Assembly (NCBI GenBank): GCA_023481175.1
Contig: JAMCWM010000045.1
Location: 49,860 to 113,859, forward strand
Source of the DNA: Nitrospirota bacterium
GTDB lineage: Bacteria > Nitrospirota > Leptospirillia > Leptospirillales > Leptospirillaceae
Length of the DNA stretch: 64,000 nt
Direction of reading: 5' to 3'
Each line of letters opens with the position of its first letter. Position 1 is the first letter of the stretch. The position numbers were made by a program, and so were the translations under genes. This document shows positions 27,136 through 37,049 of this stretch, in pieces. The notes beneath the pieces were generated by a model, which saw nothing but the letters and a program-made list of their open reading frames with translations, had not been told where the DNA came from and made no database searches.

Positions 27136-28327
27136 CTCCAACAAACCTCCTGTCCGACCGGTGACCGAGTAGGCAGAGGACCTCGTAGGGAATCGTTCCC
27201 ATCCAGCGGGCCATCTGGTCGACCGTCATGGATTCGGGATCCTTCGGGTCGATGATCCCGACCCATTCTCCGACCTTCGGCTCACGAGGCAGACCTGTGA
27301 GATCGACGGCCACCATGTCCATGCAAACCCTTCCTGCAAAGGGGGCCTTCCTTCCGTCGACCACCCCCCAGCCCTTGCCGGAGAGGCCCCGGGACAGACC
27401 ATCGGCATAACCCATGCCGAGAATCCCCACAATGCTGTCTCTGGCGAGAATCTCCGTTCTTCCGTACGAGATGGAATGTCCTTTGGGAAGTCTTCTGACC
27501 GACAGAAGGCGCGCTTCGACCTTGAAGATCGGGGCAATGTCGCTCCAGCCGGGGAGTTCCCCAAGGGGGGGATGGCCATAGAGCAAAAGGCCAGGTCTTG
27601 CCCAAAAGGAAAGTCGGCGGCCTGAGGGATGGGTGACCGGAAACGAGGTCAGTCCCTGCATCACAGCGGCACTGTTGGCCATATGAATGACCGAAAGGTT
27701 CGCCATTGAAGGATGGGCGACTATAGGAAGGAGTGTTTTCCGAAACAGGTCGACACAGCCCTCGGTGTCTTTCCGATCCTCCGAGAGGGGAAAATGAGTC
27801 ATGATCCCCGTTACCCTCGCCTGGGGAAGCCGGGAAAGGAGGTCGAGGATCTCCGGTATTTCTTCAGGGAGAAAGCCGAGACGCCCCATTCCAGAGTCTA
27901 TCTTGAGGTGGAGATCCAAAAATGTGTCTGGGAAGGACGCATGATCGAGGAGTCGAAGCTGGTCGGGATGATGGAGAACGGGAGTGAGCCGTTCCTGAAA
28001 ACAAAGAGAAAGTTCTGGTCCGGAAAATCCTCCGAGAAGAATGATCGTTCCGGAAAACCCTCCCCTTCTCAGGGAAAGGGCTTCGTCGGCACCCATCACC
28101 GCCACGCGGTTGATTCCCATTGAAGAAATGGTCTTCATGATGGGAAGAAGTCCATGGCCATAGGCGTTGGCCTTGATGACCGGAAGGAGCTCCTCGTAAG
28201 GCTGGAGGAACGCTTCAACTTTCCGGACATTATGGACAAATTGATCGAGATCGACTGTCACCCGGGTCCGGCCCTCCGGAAACCCCGGCTCCGGAAGGGA
28301 GTGCAAGATGGGGGCCAGAAGTCTCAT
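27104..28327 (-). CDS. alr: Alanine racemase
   Basis: PLP enzyme making D-alanine for peptidoglycan. The 407 residues include a 20-residue N-terminal extension, then VTVDLDQFVHNVRK and the PLP lysine in VIKANAYGHG (Lys52). RPGLLLYG and the catalytic tyrosine region GMGYADGLSRG are in the C-terminal half, with VCMDMVAVDLTG nearby. The start is within 5 bp of the frr stop. It may begin somewhat further in than 28327, but the frame is continuous. Cell-wall supply and lipid transport genes thus follow the translation genes in one run. Confidence 0.95.
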   Translation of the reverse strand: MRLLAPILHSLPEPGFPEGRTRVTVDLDQFVHNVRKVEAFLQPYEELLPVIKANAYGHGLLPIMKTISSMGINRVAVMGADEALSLRRGGFSGTIILLGGFSGPELSLCFQERLTPVLHHPDQLRLLDHASFPDTFLDLHLKIDSGMGRLGFLPEEIPEILDLLSRLPQARVTGIMTHFPLSEDRKDTEGCVDLFRKTLLPIVAHPSMANLSVIHMANSAAVMQGLTSFPVTHPSGRRLSFWARPGLLLYGHPPLGELPGWSDIAPIFKVEARLLSVRRLPKGHSISYGRTEILARDSIVGILGMGYADGLSRGLSGKGWGVVDGRKAPFAGRVCMDMVAVDLTGLPREPKVGEWVGIIDPKDPESMTVDQMARWMGTIPYEVLCLLGHRSDRRFVGDAARSLQDAK

Positions 28328-28331
28328 CGTG

Positions 28332-28886
28332 TCAGGTTGTCAGGATTTCCTGCTCCTTCTTGCGAGCATGTTCGTCCACCTTGGAACCCGCCCCGTCGAC
28401 CAGCTTCTGAACCTCGTCCTGAAGCCGTTTTACCCGGTCTTCCTGGATGAGACCTTCCTTGTTTTTTTTCTTGATATCCTCATTTGCATCCCGGCGGATG
28501 TTTCGAAGAGAGACCTTTGCCTCCTCGGCCATTTTCTTGAGGAGTTTGACCATTTCCTTTCGCCGTTCCTCGGTCATTGGAGGAACGACGATCCTGACCG
28601 TCTTGCCATCATTCTGGGGTGTCAGCCCCAGGTTTGCGGCCATGATCGACTTTTCAATATCCCCGATAATCTTGGTTTCCCATGGGGTGATGGTGATCAT
28701 CCGGTTGTCGACAATGTTGAGAGCCGCCACCTTGTCGAGCGAAACCTGATTTCCATAGTAATCGACCCGGATGTGCTCGATGAGCGTCAGTGAAGGACGA
28801 CCCGTCCGCAGGGTCTGGATTTCCTTTCGGAAATGTTCCACCGCGTGATCCATTTTTTCCGCAAAGCCCTTCAGTTCCGCATCCAT
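28332..28886 (-). CDS. frr: Ribosome recycling factor
   Basis: Splits post-termination ribosomes with EF-G. The 184 residues are standard length. It has LRTGRPSLTLIEHIRVDYYGN, the long charged C-terminal helix ending EVQKLVDGAGSKVDEHARKKEQEIL, and the VPPMTEERRKEMVKLLKKMAEEAKV region. It follows pyrH after 30 bp in the conserved rpsB-tsf-pyrH-frr order. Confidence 0.98.
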   Translation of the reverse strand: MDAELKGFAEKMDHAVEHFRKEIQTLRTGRPSLTLIEHIRVDYYGNQVSLDKVAALNIVDNRMITITPWETKIIGDIEKSIMAANLGLTPQNDGKTVRIVVPPMTEERRKEMVKLLKKMAEEAKVSLRNIRRDANEDIKKKNKEGLIQEDRVKRLQDEVQKLVDGAGSKVDEHARKKEQEILTT

Positions 28887-28916
28887 CTCAGCCTCCCGCT
28901 GTACACTCCCTGGGTT

Positions 28917-30220
<1,304 letters not shown>

Positions 30221-30289
30221 ATCGATCCGTTCCTCCGTCTCTTTCCGTTCAGATCCTTCCCGACATCTCCAGACTAACGATGAGAGAAA

Positions 30290-30314
30290 GCGGGAGAGGA
30301 AATCCCCCTCCCGC
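30290..30314 (-). terminator. Hairpin between rpsB and tsf (attenuator-like)
   Basis: On the minus strand GCGGGAG and CTCCCGC can pair, with three more pairs inside, around a 5-nt loop. The stem is about 10 bp and is followed by TTTCTCTC rather than a clean U-run. It could reduce read-through from rpsB into tsf, or protect the rpsB 3' end. Confidence 0.5.
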
Positions 30315-30323
30315 CGCGCTTAT

Positions 30324-31097
30324 TTATTTCTCTCCGGAATTACCCGCCGAAAAAGCCTCCGCAAGCTCTGCATTGGCCGCGGCCGGCTCAGCGGCCGCCT
30401 TGCCGGGTGATCGCCGGGAGAGCGCTCCTTCGAGTACGGCATCGGCGATTCCTTCGGCCATCAGGCGGATGGACCGGATTGCGTCATCATTGGCCGGGAT
30501 CGGATAGTCGATCAGATCGGGGTCGCAGTTCGTGTCAACCATGGCCACCACCGGAATCCCAAGCCGGTTCGCTTCGTGAATGGCGATATGTTCTTTCTTG
30601 GGATCCACGACAAAGATGGCTCCAGGAAGCTGTCCCATTCCACGAATACCCGAAAGAGTCGCTCGAAGCTTGGATTCTTCCTTTTCGATCTGGGCCACTT
30701 CCTTCTTCGGAAGGCGCGCCCACTGGTCGCTTTCCTTCATCGATTCGATCTTCTTCAGACGTTCGACCGACTTCCGGATCGTCTGATGATTTGTCAGCAT
30801 GCCCCCAAGCCACCGCTGGGTGACATGAAACATCCCGCACCGCTCGGCCTCTTCCTGGATGATGGACTGAGCCTGCTTCTTGGTCGCAATGAAGAGGACC
30901 GACTTGCCCTCGGCCACCATATTTTTGATGAACCGCGTCGCCTGACGGTATCGGCGGGTCGTCTGCTGAAGATCAATGATGTAGATTCCGTTACGCTCTC
31001 CATAGATGAACCGCTTCATCTTCGGATTCCATCGCTTTGTCTGGTGTCCGAAGTGAACACCCGCATCCAGAAGTTCCTTGATTGTCACATTAGCCAT
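30324..31097 (-). CDS. rpsB: 30S ribosomal protein S2
   Basis: The 257-residue protein has the S2 hallmarks: [39 protein letters not shown] in consecutive blocks, [18 protein letters not shown], and [24 protein letters not shown]. The frame is open upstream to 31181, but ATG 31097 has AGGAG about 6 nt upstream and matches the family start [10 protein letters not shown]. An Ala-rich C-terminal tail (about 235-257) is typical. First gene of the rpsB-tsf-pyrH-frr run. Confidence 0.98.
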   Translation of the reverse strand: MANVTIKELLDAGVHFGHQTKRWNPKMKRFIYGERNGIYIIDLQQTTRRYRQATRFIKNMVAEGKSVLFIATKKQAQSIIQEEAERCGMFHVTQRWLGGMLTNHQTIRKSVERLKKIESMKESDQWARLPKKEVAQIEKEESKLRATLSGIRGMGQLPGAIFVVDPKKEHIAIHEANRLGIPVVAMVDTNCDPDLIDYPIPANDDAIRSIRLMAEGIADAVLEGALSRRSPGKAAAEPAAANAELAEAFSAGNSGEK

Positions 31098-31337
31098 TGA
31101 TGTCTCCTGATCATTGGGTTGACCTTTGCGAACCGTTCCCGCCGCGTGGGATGGCGATTTGGATCTTCTGCGCGGACCCATGGGTTTTCCGGATTTTTTC
31201 CGGGGTTCGCTGTTTTTTGTGTTTGGCGATTCTGGCCGAAGGCCGCTGTCCTGATCTGCCTACAGGAACTCACTCTCATCCAGCAGGGCAAAACCGACAG
31301 AGAGGAATAAACGCCACCTTCCTCTAAAAAACATTTA

Positions 31338-31366
31338 TTTATACCACAAAATGCTTAAGCAAACAA
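31338..31366 (-). promoter_or_regulatory. Promoter of the rpsB operon
   Basis: Minus-strand TTGTTT (31361-31366) and TATAAA (31338-31343) are separated by 17 bp in an AT-rich patch directly after argJ. The predicted leader to rpsB is about 235 nt and holds two small hairpins, GGCC-TTC-GGCC near 31239-31249 and CCGGA-loop-TCCGG near 31188-31202. This would allow S2 autoregulation, but no known S2-leader consensus was verified. Confidence 0.6.
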
Positions 31367-31371
31367 TCGTC

Positions 31372-32589
31372 CTAAGTTCTTCCCTTGTATCCGGCATTGA
31401 TCCGGACGTATTCGATGGACAGATCCGTGGTCCAGTACTCCGCTTCCATTGAGCCAAGTCCCAGCATGACACGCAGCGTAATTTCCTTTCCCTTCATCAC
31501 CTCAAGGGCCTTTTCCTCCTGAAGAGGTCCGAGGCCAACCCCCTTGTGGACAAGCGCAACGGGCCCCATGAATATGTCGATCTTCTCCTCGAAGACCCTC
31601 ACACCGGAGTTTCCGATGGCAACCATAATTCTCCCCCAGTTCACATCCTCACCAAAGAAGGCCGTCTTGACGAGAAGGGAGCGGGAAATGGCCTGGGCAA
31701 CCTTCCGTGCGTCTCCACGGGAACGGGCTCCCGAAACCTGAATCCTGATAATCTTCGTGACACCTTCCCCGTCTCTGACAAGCTGATCTCTAAGAGACTG
31801 GCAGACGGAGAGAACAAGAGCACAGAAATCCTCGTATTCAGAAGAGTTTCTGGAAATACGAGCATTTCCTGCAAGGCCGCTTGCCAGGATCAGGGCCGTA
31901 TCGTTCGTGCTCGTATCCCCGTCGACGGTCAGGGCGTTGAAAGTCTTGTCGGAAGCCTGAGCGAGAGCCCCCTGGAGAGCCCCTTTTTCCACGGATGCAT
32001 CGGTTGTCAGAAATACAAGCAAGGTGGCCATCTGGGGATGGATCATCCCCACCCCTTTCGCGATACCCCCAACCCGGACGGGTCGACCGCCTATGATGGC
32101 TTCGGCCTGCGCAGACTTTGAGCGTGTATCAGTTGTCATGATGGCTTGAGCACAGGCTTCATGGCCAAGAGGATCAACCCCGGCAACCAGAGCGGGAAGA
32201 GCTGAAAGGATCGCTTCCATGTTGAGCGGGCGCCCGATGACTCCCGTGGAAGCCATAAGAATTTTCCTGGGGTCGCATCCCAGATGGCCCGAGAGCTTTT
32301 CGGAAATCAGAAGGGCGTCCCTCTCTCCCTGTTCGCCATTACACGCATTGGCGTTTCCGCTGTTGACGATGATCGCGCGAATGCCGGAACCCCGAACGCG
32401 CCTCTGGGAGATCCTGACGGCCGGTGCCTTGATCTGGTTCGTCGTAAAAACGCCGGCTGCATGACACTCCGATTCACAGAGAATCAGTGCCAGATCCGGC
32501 TTTCCGTTTTTCTTGACACCGGAGAAGAGGCCCCCTGCCGAAAATCCTTTCGGGAAGGTGATTCCTCCCGCCATTTTTTTTCTGGCCAT
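31372..32589 (-). CDS. argJ: Arginine biosynthesis bifunctional protein ArgJ
   Basis: Ornithine acetyltransferase (and usually N-acetylglutamate synthase) of the cyclic arginine pathway. The 405-residue precursor self-cleaves; the site is in GMIHPQMATLL with the nucleophile Thr189. Other family blocks are MASTGVIGRPLNMEAI, VDGDTSTNDT and a C-terminal ending in YVRINAGYKGRT. It lies 35 bp downstream of argC on the same strand. No separate argA or argE is visible here. Confidence 0.96.
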   Translation of the reverse strand: MARKKMAGGITFPKGFSAGGLFSGVKKNGKPDLALILCESECHAAGVFTTNQIKAPAVRISQRRVRGSGIRAIIVNSGNANACNGEQGERDALLISEKLSGHLGCDPRKILMASTGVIGRPLNMEAILSALPALVAGVDPLGHEACAQAIMTTDTRSKSAQAEAIIGGRPVRVGGIAKGVGMIHPQMATLLVFLTTDASVEKGALQGALAQASDKTFNALTVDGDTSTNDTALILASGLAGNARISRNSSEYEDFCALVLSVCQSLRDQLVRDGEGVTKIIRIQVSGARSRGDARKVAQAISRSLLVKTAFFGEDVNWGRIMVAIGNSGVRVFEEKIDIFMGPVALVHKGVGLGPLQEEKALEVMKGKEITLRVMLGLGSMEAEYWTTDLSIEYVRINAGYKGRT

Positions 32590-32624
32590 GCCATCATTTC
32601 CATTAAAGAGTGAAATTATTGAAG

Positions 32625-33656
32625 TTACGGGAAGAGCGCACCCCGGCGCAATCCCTCTTGTTCTTCAAATCCAAAAATTCGGTTCATGGCCTGGATCGCC
32701 TGCCCCGCAGCTCCCCTCACAAGATTGTCGATGGCCGTCAGGACAACGAGACGATCCTCCCGGACTTTGGCATAGAGATGGACATTGTTCGTTCCCCTCA
32801 CGCTCATTGTGTTTGGAGGGGAGGACACCCTTCGGACAAAGGGGCTGTCCCGATAGCTTTCATCAATCGTCCGGTCAATCTCCTCCTGGGAACAGGGATG
32901 GTCCAGAACCATGTAGATCGTAGACAGAATTCCCCGATTGAACGGCATCAGGTGAGGAACGAATGTGACTTTTCCTCCTTCCAGAGACTGCTCCATCTCC
33001 GGAACATGCCTGTGATCAAGAAGCTTGTAGGCAAGAACCCCTTCAGAAATTTCAGGAAAATGGGTCTCAAGTGTGAGAGACCTTCCTGCCCCCGTGATCC
33101 CCGACTTTCCATCCACGACGATCATATCCCGCCTGATTTGCCCTGAGCGGAGAAAAGGGAGTATGCCCAAAAGGGCTCCAGTCGGAAAGCATCCTGGACA
33201 GGCCACGAGGCGCGCTTTGGCGAGAGCCTGTCCCGTCCATTCAGGAAGGGCATAAACGGCCTGGGGGAGCCCCTCGGGAAATCCATGCTCGATTCCATAA
33301 ACCCTGCGATAGAGTTCGGGATCTTTCAGCCTGTAGTCGGGCCCAAGGTCAACGACCACCGTTCCCCGCTCGAGATAGCGGGGGACAAGGGAGAAGCTCT
33401 GCCCCGCGGGAAGGGCGAAAAAAACGACATCGACATCGTCCCAAAGGGGGGCGTCCGAAATTTTTTCCAGAACTGCAGGAGAGTCGAGATGGGGAAAAAG
33501 ATCCCTGATTCTCGAACCTGCCCGGGATTCACCGGCAAGACGAACCACCCGTGCGGAGCGATGGGAGGCAAGAAGATTAAGTAACTCCCCTCCTGCATAT
33601 CCCGACGCTCCCGCAATTCCGATACGAACTTCTTTTTCTCGCGATTTTTCCTGCAT
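32625..33656 (-). CDS. argC: N-acetyl-gamma-glutamyl-phosphate reductase
   Basis: NADPH-dependent third step of arginine synthesis. The 343-residue protein has the nucleotide-binding IGIAGASGYAGGELL at 12-26, the catalytic cysteine in VACPGCFPTGALLG (Cys156), and DHRHVPEMEQSL with the base histidine. A strong terminator lies only about 20 bp upstream, so the argC-argJ transcript needs either leakage through it or a promoter overlapping this short gap; none was recognised. Confidence 0.96.
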   Translation of the reverse strand: MQEKSREKEVRIGIAGASGYAGGELLNLLASHRSARVVRLAGESRAGSRIRDLFPHLDSPAVLEKISDAPLWDDVDVVFFALPAGQSFSLVPRYLERGTVVVDLGPDYRLKDPELYRRVYGIEHGFPEGLPQAVYALPEWTGQALAKARLVACPGCFPTGALLGILPFLRSGQIRRDMIVVDGKSGITGAGRSLTLETHFPEISEGVLAYKLLDHRHVPEMEQSLEGGKVTFVPHLMPFNRGILSTIYMVLDHPCSQEEIDRTIDESYRDSPFVRRVSSPPNTMSVRGTNNVHLYAKVREDRLVVLTAIDNLVRGAAGQAIQAMNRIFGFEEQEGLRRGALFP

Positions 33657-33676
33657 TTTTCTCCAGAATCAGCACG

Positions 33677-33702
33677 AAAAAAGGGGAGACCGCGGTCTCC
33701 CC
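33677..33702 (-). terminator. Rho-independent terminator after rpsI
   Basis: A perfect 20-nt palindrome at 33683-33702 (GGGGAGACC on one arm, GGTCTCCCC on the other, with a central GC) is followed on the minus strand by six U residues (33677-33682). It lies 26 bp after the rpsI stop. It would end the rplM-rpsI transcript. Confidence 0.9.
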
Positions 33703-33728
33703 TTCCTTCGTGGGACACCCACTCAAGC

Positions 33729-34136
33729 TTAGCGTTTCGAAAATTGAAAACGCTTTCTGGCGCCTTTCTGGCCGAACTTTTTACGCTCCTTGGCCCTGGC
33801 GTCACGAGTCAGAAAGCCTTCTTTTTTCAAGGAGTCACGGAACTCCGGATTGATTTCGAGAAGAGCGCGGGAAATTCCATGGCGGATGGCCTCAGCCTGT
33901 CCCGTCAACCCCCCTCCCGTCACTTTTGCGAAAACATCGAGCTTTCCGGCCATATTGGTCAGTTCGATGGGGGCTTTGACCTGGGTCGTCCAGAGTGTCC
34001 GGGGAAAATATTCTTCCAGAGGTCTGTCATTGACCTGGATCAAACCGGTACCAACCTGTACCCTGACCCGAGCAATGGCTGTCTTGCGCTTCCCTGTTGC
34101 AGAACCCCGTCCGTCCTCGTTCGGTTCTCTTTCCAT
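33729..34136 (-). CDS. rpsI: 30S ribosomal protein S9
   Basis: The 135-residue protein has [12 protein letters not shown], the [22 protein letters not shown] block, and the C-terminal basic tail ending RKRFQFSKR, which reaches the P-site. ATG 34136 overlaps the rplM stop by one base (TGATG), and AGGAGG lies within the rplM 3' end 6 nt upstream; an in-frame TTG three bases earlier is rejected. A 10-residue N-terminal extension ([11 protein letters not shown]) precedes the usual start. Confidence 0.98.
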   Translation of the reverse strand: MEREPNEDGRGSATGKRKTAIARVRVQVGTGLIQVNDRPLEEYFPRTLWTTQVKAPIELTNMAGKLDVFAKVTGGGLTGQAEAIRHGISRALLEINPEFRDSLKKEGFLTRDARAKERKKFGQKGARKRFQFSKR

Positions 34137-34582
34137 CAACGACCTCCTAAGGCATAGACTTCAGGATTCTGAGCCTGGTGGGGATGCGTTTCCTGCGCAT
34201 AGACCTTGAGCCGGCTCATAAACTGATTGGACAACTTGTTTTTGGGGAGCATGCCCTTCACGGCATGGATGACCAGGTGCTCCGGATTCCGGCTCCGGAC
34301 TTCCTTCGCGGTCGCCGACTTGAACCCACCCGGGTAGCCACTGTGGCGGTAATACATTTTCTGGGTCCATTTTTTACCGGTAAATGCCACTTTGGCGGCA
34401 TTGATCACGATGACGAAGTCCCCGGCATCCTGATGAGGGGTAAAGAAAACCTTGTTTTTGCCTCTCAGAAGAAGAGCAACGGCTGTCGAGAGTCTTCCAA
34501 CGGTCTGCCCGTCGGCATCCACAACATACCATTTTTTCTGTGAGAGCTCTTCAGCGGTTGCAATTCGTGTCATTTTTTCCAT
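34136..34582 (-). CDS. rplM: 50S ribosomal protein L13
   Basis: The 148-residue protein has [27 protein letters not shown] in blocks, [32 protein letters not shown], and [33 protein letters not shown]. It is coupled to rpsI as in nearly all bacteria. The upstream radical SAM gene ends only 32 bp earlier, so the ribosomal pair may be transcribed from the ferredoxin promoter. Confidence 0.98.
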   Translation of the reverse strand: MEKMTRIATAEELSQKKWYVVDADGQTVGRLSTAVALLLRGKNKVFFTPHQDAGDFVIVINAAKVAFTGKKWTQKMYYRHSGYPGGFKSATAKEVRSRNPEHLVIHAVKGMLPKNKLSNQFMSRLKVYAQETHPHQAQNPEVYALGGR

Positions 34583-34614
34583 CGACTGAAAGTCTCCTTC
34601 GGCTCAGAGGTGTC

Positions 34615-36498
34615 CTAGGACGACAACTGGACCATGACCGGCTTCACTTCATCAACCGATGTCGGACTGATGGTTCTGATACCGGTCATCGTTTCCTTGT
34701 ACGCCTGATGCACTCTGTCCAGATCTTTTGTAAAAAACGCTCCAAGTTGAGCCAGTGAGGAATAGAGGGAGCCATCTTGTTTGTCGAGAAACAGGGAGAC
34801 GGCTGTCGGAGCCGACTGCTTGTGCTGGTTCATCCATTGTTTCAGACTCTCGATCTTCTGGAAGAACTCCTCTTCTCCCTGCCGTGCCCGCTCCATCACC
34901 GGCAACACGATACAGTCCACCTTTCCCCGAATTCTAGAAAGGGCCGTCGGATCCTCTTGCCCATCGGGAGGCACTTCGGAAAAGGGGACCACTGAACTGC
35001 CAAGCCTTGCAAAGAACGCGACAAGGCCTGAACCCAGTTCCGAGTCGAGAATGAATCTCGGAACTCCCACACGGTTCGTGCGTGGAATTTGGGAGGAAGA
35101 CTCCTTTCCTTCCTCCGCTTTTTCAAAGACTGTCGATCGGAGCTCCTCAAGAAAGCTGTTATTTTCCCGTCGCCAGTTCTTCAAAAGATTTTTTGCGCCA
35201 AACTGGATCAGCGTCGAATAATAGTCTCGCCTCATCGCACTTCGGGCAATGTTTTTCCAGGAGTAGAAATCCTCCATGGCCGCAATCGCCGCCTCATTTA
35301 GCTCGTAGGCGGTCATATTCTTCGGACGGTACACCGTATGGTGCCCATCGTAGAGGCTCCAGTCCTTGTAGAGCAGTTCGCGGTTACCCGTCGCATAGAA
35401 ATGATCGAAATCCGGGGATCCAGGTAAGGGTGTCAGGATCATCAGCTGGATTGACTGAAGATTCCATTCCCTGGCGAGGCGGGCCGTCTCAAAAATCGTC
35501 GCCTTGTCGTCAGTATCGGCCCCGACCACGAACATCCCGTGAATTCTAATCCCATGCTTGTTGAAAGCCTCAACCGACCGGACAATTTTTTCATAGGTCT
35601 GACGTTTATTGAAAAGATCAAGCGTCTGCGGGTTGATCGATTCAAACCCAATAAAGACGTTGAAGCAGTTGCTGGCCTTCATAAGCTCAAGAAGTTCCGG
35701 GTCGAAGGCCGTTTCCGTCCTGATCTGGGCTCCCCATTCAGGAGTCAGCCCTTCAGCGATCATTCTTTTCAGAAGATCCTTCGTCCTTTTCCGGTTGGCT
35801 GTAAACAGGTCGTCGGCAAAAAAGACATATTTCGGGTTATTGACCCGAATCTCCTCAATGACCCGATCGATGGAATGCATCCTGAAGCCGTGGCCATACA
35901 TTCCCGGAACAGAACAGAATGTGCAGGTGAAAGGGCAACCCCTGGAGGTCGCAATGGAAATCAGGCCTCTCTTTTGGGTATCCCATCCCTCCACAATGCC
36001 ATAATCGGGAATGGGATTGGAGTCGAGATCTTCCTTGAGGGGTCGGTCAGGATTATGGGCTTTCCTGTTGTTTTTCCAGTAGGAAAGTCCGAGGATCTTC
36101 TCCATGTCACCACGACCATCCATGGCCTCCAGGAGTTCAAACAGCGTTTCCTCCCCTTCACCGCGCACGACATAATCCGAATAATCGAGGGCCTCATCCG
36201 GAAGGAAGGACACATGAGTCCCGCCGATGACAACGGGAATCCCAGCCTCACGGACGATATTCGCAAGCCGGTAGGATTGGGGAGCCGTGGAGGTCAGAGT
36301 CGAAATTCCCACTACGTCTGCAGAAAGAACTTCCTTCATGTCAACAGGCGCTACATCCTCAATATAGACCCGGACATCCCACCCCCTGTTCCTCAGCATG
36401 GTCCCCAGGAGTATGACTCCGAGTCTCGGAATGGTGAACGAACTATAAACATGGAGATGGGTCGACTTCGGCTCGACTAGTACAAATTTCCTGGCCAT
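34615..36498 (-). CDS. Cobalamin-binding-domain radical SAM protein with an uncharacterised C-terminal extension
   Basis: A 627-residue class B-type radical SAM protein. An N-terminal B12-binding-like Rossmann domain spans about 5-130 (LGVILLGTMLRNRGWDVRVY; VVIGGTHVSF). The 4Fe-4S motif is SRGCPFTCTFC (Cys188, 192, 195), and a TIM-barrel core runs to about 400. A C-terminal extension (about 450-627) is rich in charged helices, which I cannot assign. Related proteins methylate unactivated carbons or build ring systems; the substrate here is unknown. A 2[4Fe-4S] ferredoxin gene sits 56 bp upstream and is a natural electron donor. rplM-rpsI follow closely. SD GGGAG precedes ATG 36498. Confidence 0.82.
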   Translation of the reverse strand: MARKFVLVEPKSTHLHVYSSFTIPRLGVILLGTMLRNRGWDVRVYIEDVAPVDMKEVLSADVVGISTLTSTAPQSYRLANIVREAGIPVVIGGTHVSFLPDEALDYSDYVVRGEGEETLFELLEAMDGRGDMEKILGLSYWKNNRKAHNPDRPLKEDLDSNPIPDYGIVEGWDTQKRGLISIATSRGCPFTCTFCSVPGMYGHGFRMHSIDRVIEEIRVNNPKYVFFADDLFTANRKRTKDLLKRMIAEGLTPEWGAQIRTETAFDPELLELMKASNCFNVFIGFESINPQTLDLFNKRQTYEKIVRSVEAFNKHGIRIHGMFVVGADTDDKATIFETARLAREWNLQSIQLMILTPLPGSPDFDHFYATGNRELLYKDWSLYDGHHTVYRPKNMTAYELNEAAIAAMEDFYSWKNIARSAMRRDYYSTLIQFGAKNLLKNWRRENNSFLEELRSTVFEKAEEGKESSSQIPRTNRVGVPRFILDSELGSGLVAFFARLGSSVVPFSEVPPDGQEDPTALSRIRGKVDCIVLPVMERARQGEEEFFQKIESLKQWMNQHKQSAPTAVSLFLDKQDGSLYSSLAQLGAFFTKDLDRVHQAYKETMTGIRTISPTSVDEVKPVMVQLSS

Positions 36499-36519
36499 TC
36501 ATTGCTCCCTTCAGGGGAG

Positions 36520-36546
36520 CCCCCCTGCGAGAAAGCGCAAGGGGGG
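36520..36546 (-). repeat. Strong hairpin between the ferredoxin and radical SAM genes
   Basis: Six G-C pairs (CCCCCC/GGGGGG) plus four further pairs (TGCG/CGCA) with one bulged base enclose a 6-nt loop. There is no U-run on either side, so it looks like an RNA processing or stability element rather than a terminator. It could set different levels for ferredoxin and the enzyme. Confidence 0.6.
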
Positions 36547-36554
36547 GAACCCCG

Positions 36555-36809
36555 TTATCCGTTCGGATGAATCCGGTCTTTCTTCGCGAGAAGCTGCTCT
36601 TTTGTTTCGACGTAATTGGGATCAGGTATGCAGCATTCGTCAATGGGACAAACGGCAGCACACTGGGGTTCATCGTGGAACCCGATGCATTCCGTGCAGA
36701 GATCCGGATCGATCACGTAAATGGGATCCCCTTCGCTGATAGCGTCATTCGGACACTCCGGAAGGCAGGCTCCGCAGGAAATGCAGTTATCGGCAATCAG
36801 AATAGACAT
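36555..36809 (-). CDS. 2[4Fe-4S] ferredoxin (Allochromatium/Alvin type)
   Basis: An 84-residue ferredoxin. The first cluster motif is CISCGACLPECP. The second is CTECIGFHDEPQCAAVCP, with a lengthened loop between the second and third cysteines, and an extra Cys pair (DECC) follows. This insertion and the C-terminal helix are typical of the low-potential Alvin-type ferredoxins. ATG 36809 has AAGGAGG five nt upstream. The frame is open further upstream but carries no ferredoxin sequence. It is the most likely electron donor for the radical SAM protein encoded next. Confidence 0.93.
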   Translation of the reverse strand: MSILIADNCISCGACLPECPNDAISEGDPIYVIDPDLCTECIGFHDEPQCAAVCPIDECCIPDPNYVETKEQLLAKKDRIHPNG

Positions 36810-36867
36810 CCAGGCCTCCTTGACCATTTCTTTGCTTGAAAGAAGACAAACCGCGGGCCCGCGCCCG

Positions 36868-36927
36868 AGGCACTCTCCATTATCCGGGCCCGAGAAACCA
36901 GGACCTCGCTCAAAAGGCACTCTCCAT
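36868..36927. repeat. Direct repeats and GC palindromes upstream of the ferredoxin
   Basis: The 13-mer AGGCACTCTCCAT occurs at 36868-36880 and 36915-36927, 47 bp apart. Between and beside the copies are the palindromic CGGGCCCG segments near 36851-36863 and 36884-36891. This 60-bp block lies between the candidate promoter and the ferredoxin start, so it would be in the leader RNA or act as an operator. No known regulator site was matched. Confidence 0.5.
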
Positions 36928-36960
36928 CGGAAAAGAGGCCGAGGTTACTACAAGACCCTT

Positions 36961-36990
36961 ATTCTATCGATAATCCTACTGACAAATCAA
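36961..36990 (-). promoter_or_regulatory. Candidate promoter for the ferredoxin-radical SAM-rplM-rpsI unit
   Basis: Minus-strand TTGATT (36985-36990) and TAGAAT (36961-36966) are separated by 18 bp. A second perfect TATAAT lies at 37035-37040 on the same strand but lacks a good -35. The leader from the first is about 145 nt. Confidence 0.45.
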
Positions 36991-37049
36991 CTGACCCGTC
37001 CAAAATACCGTGCGGGGCTTTCAATTCTTCCGGCATTATACTCTCGCTA

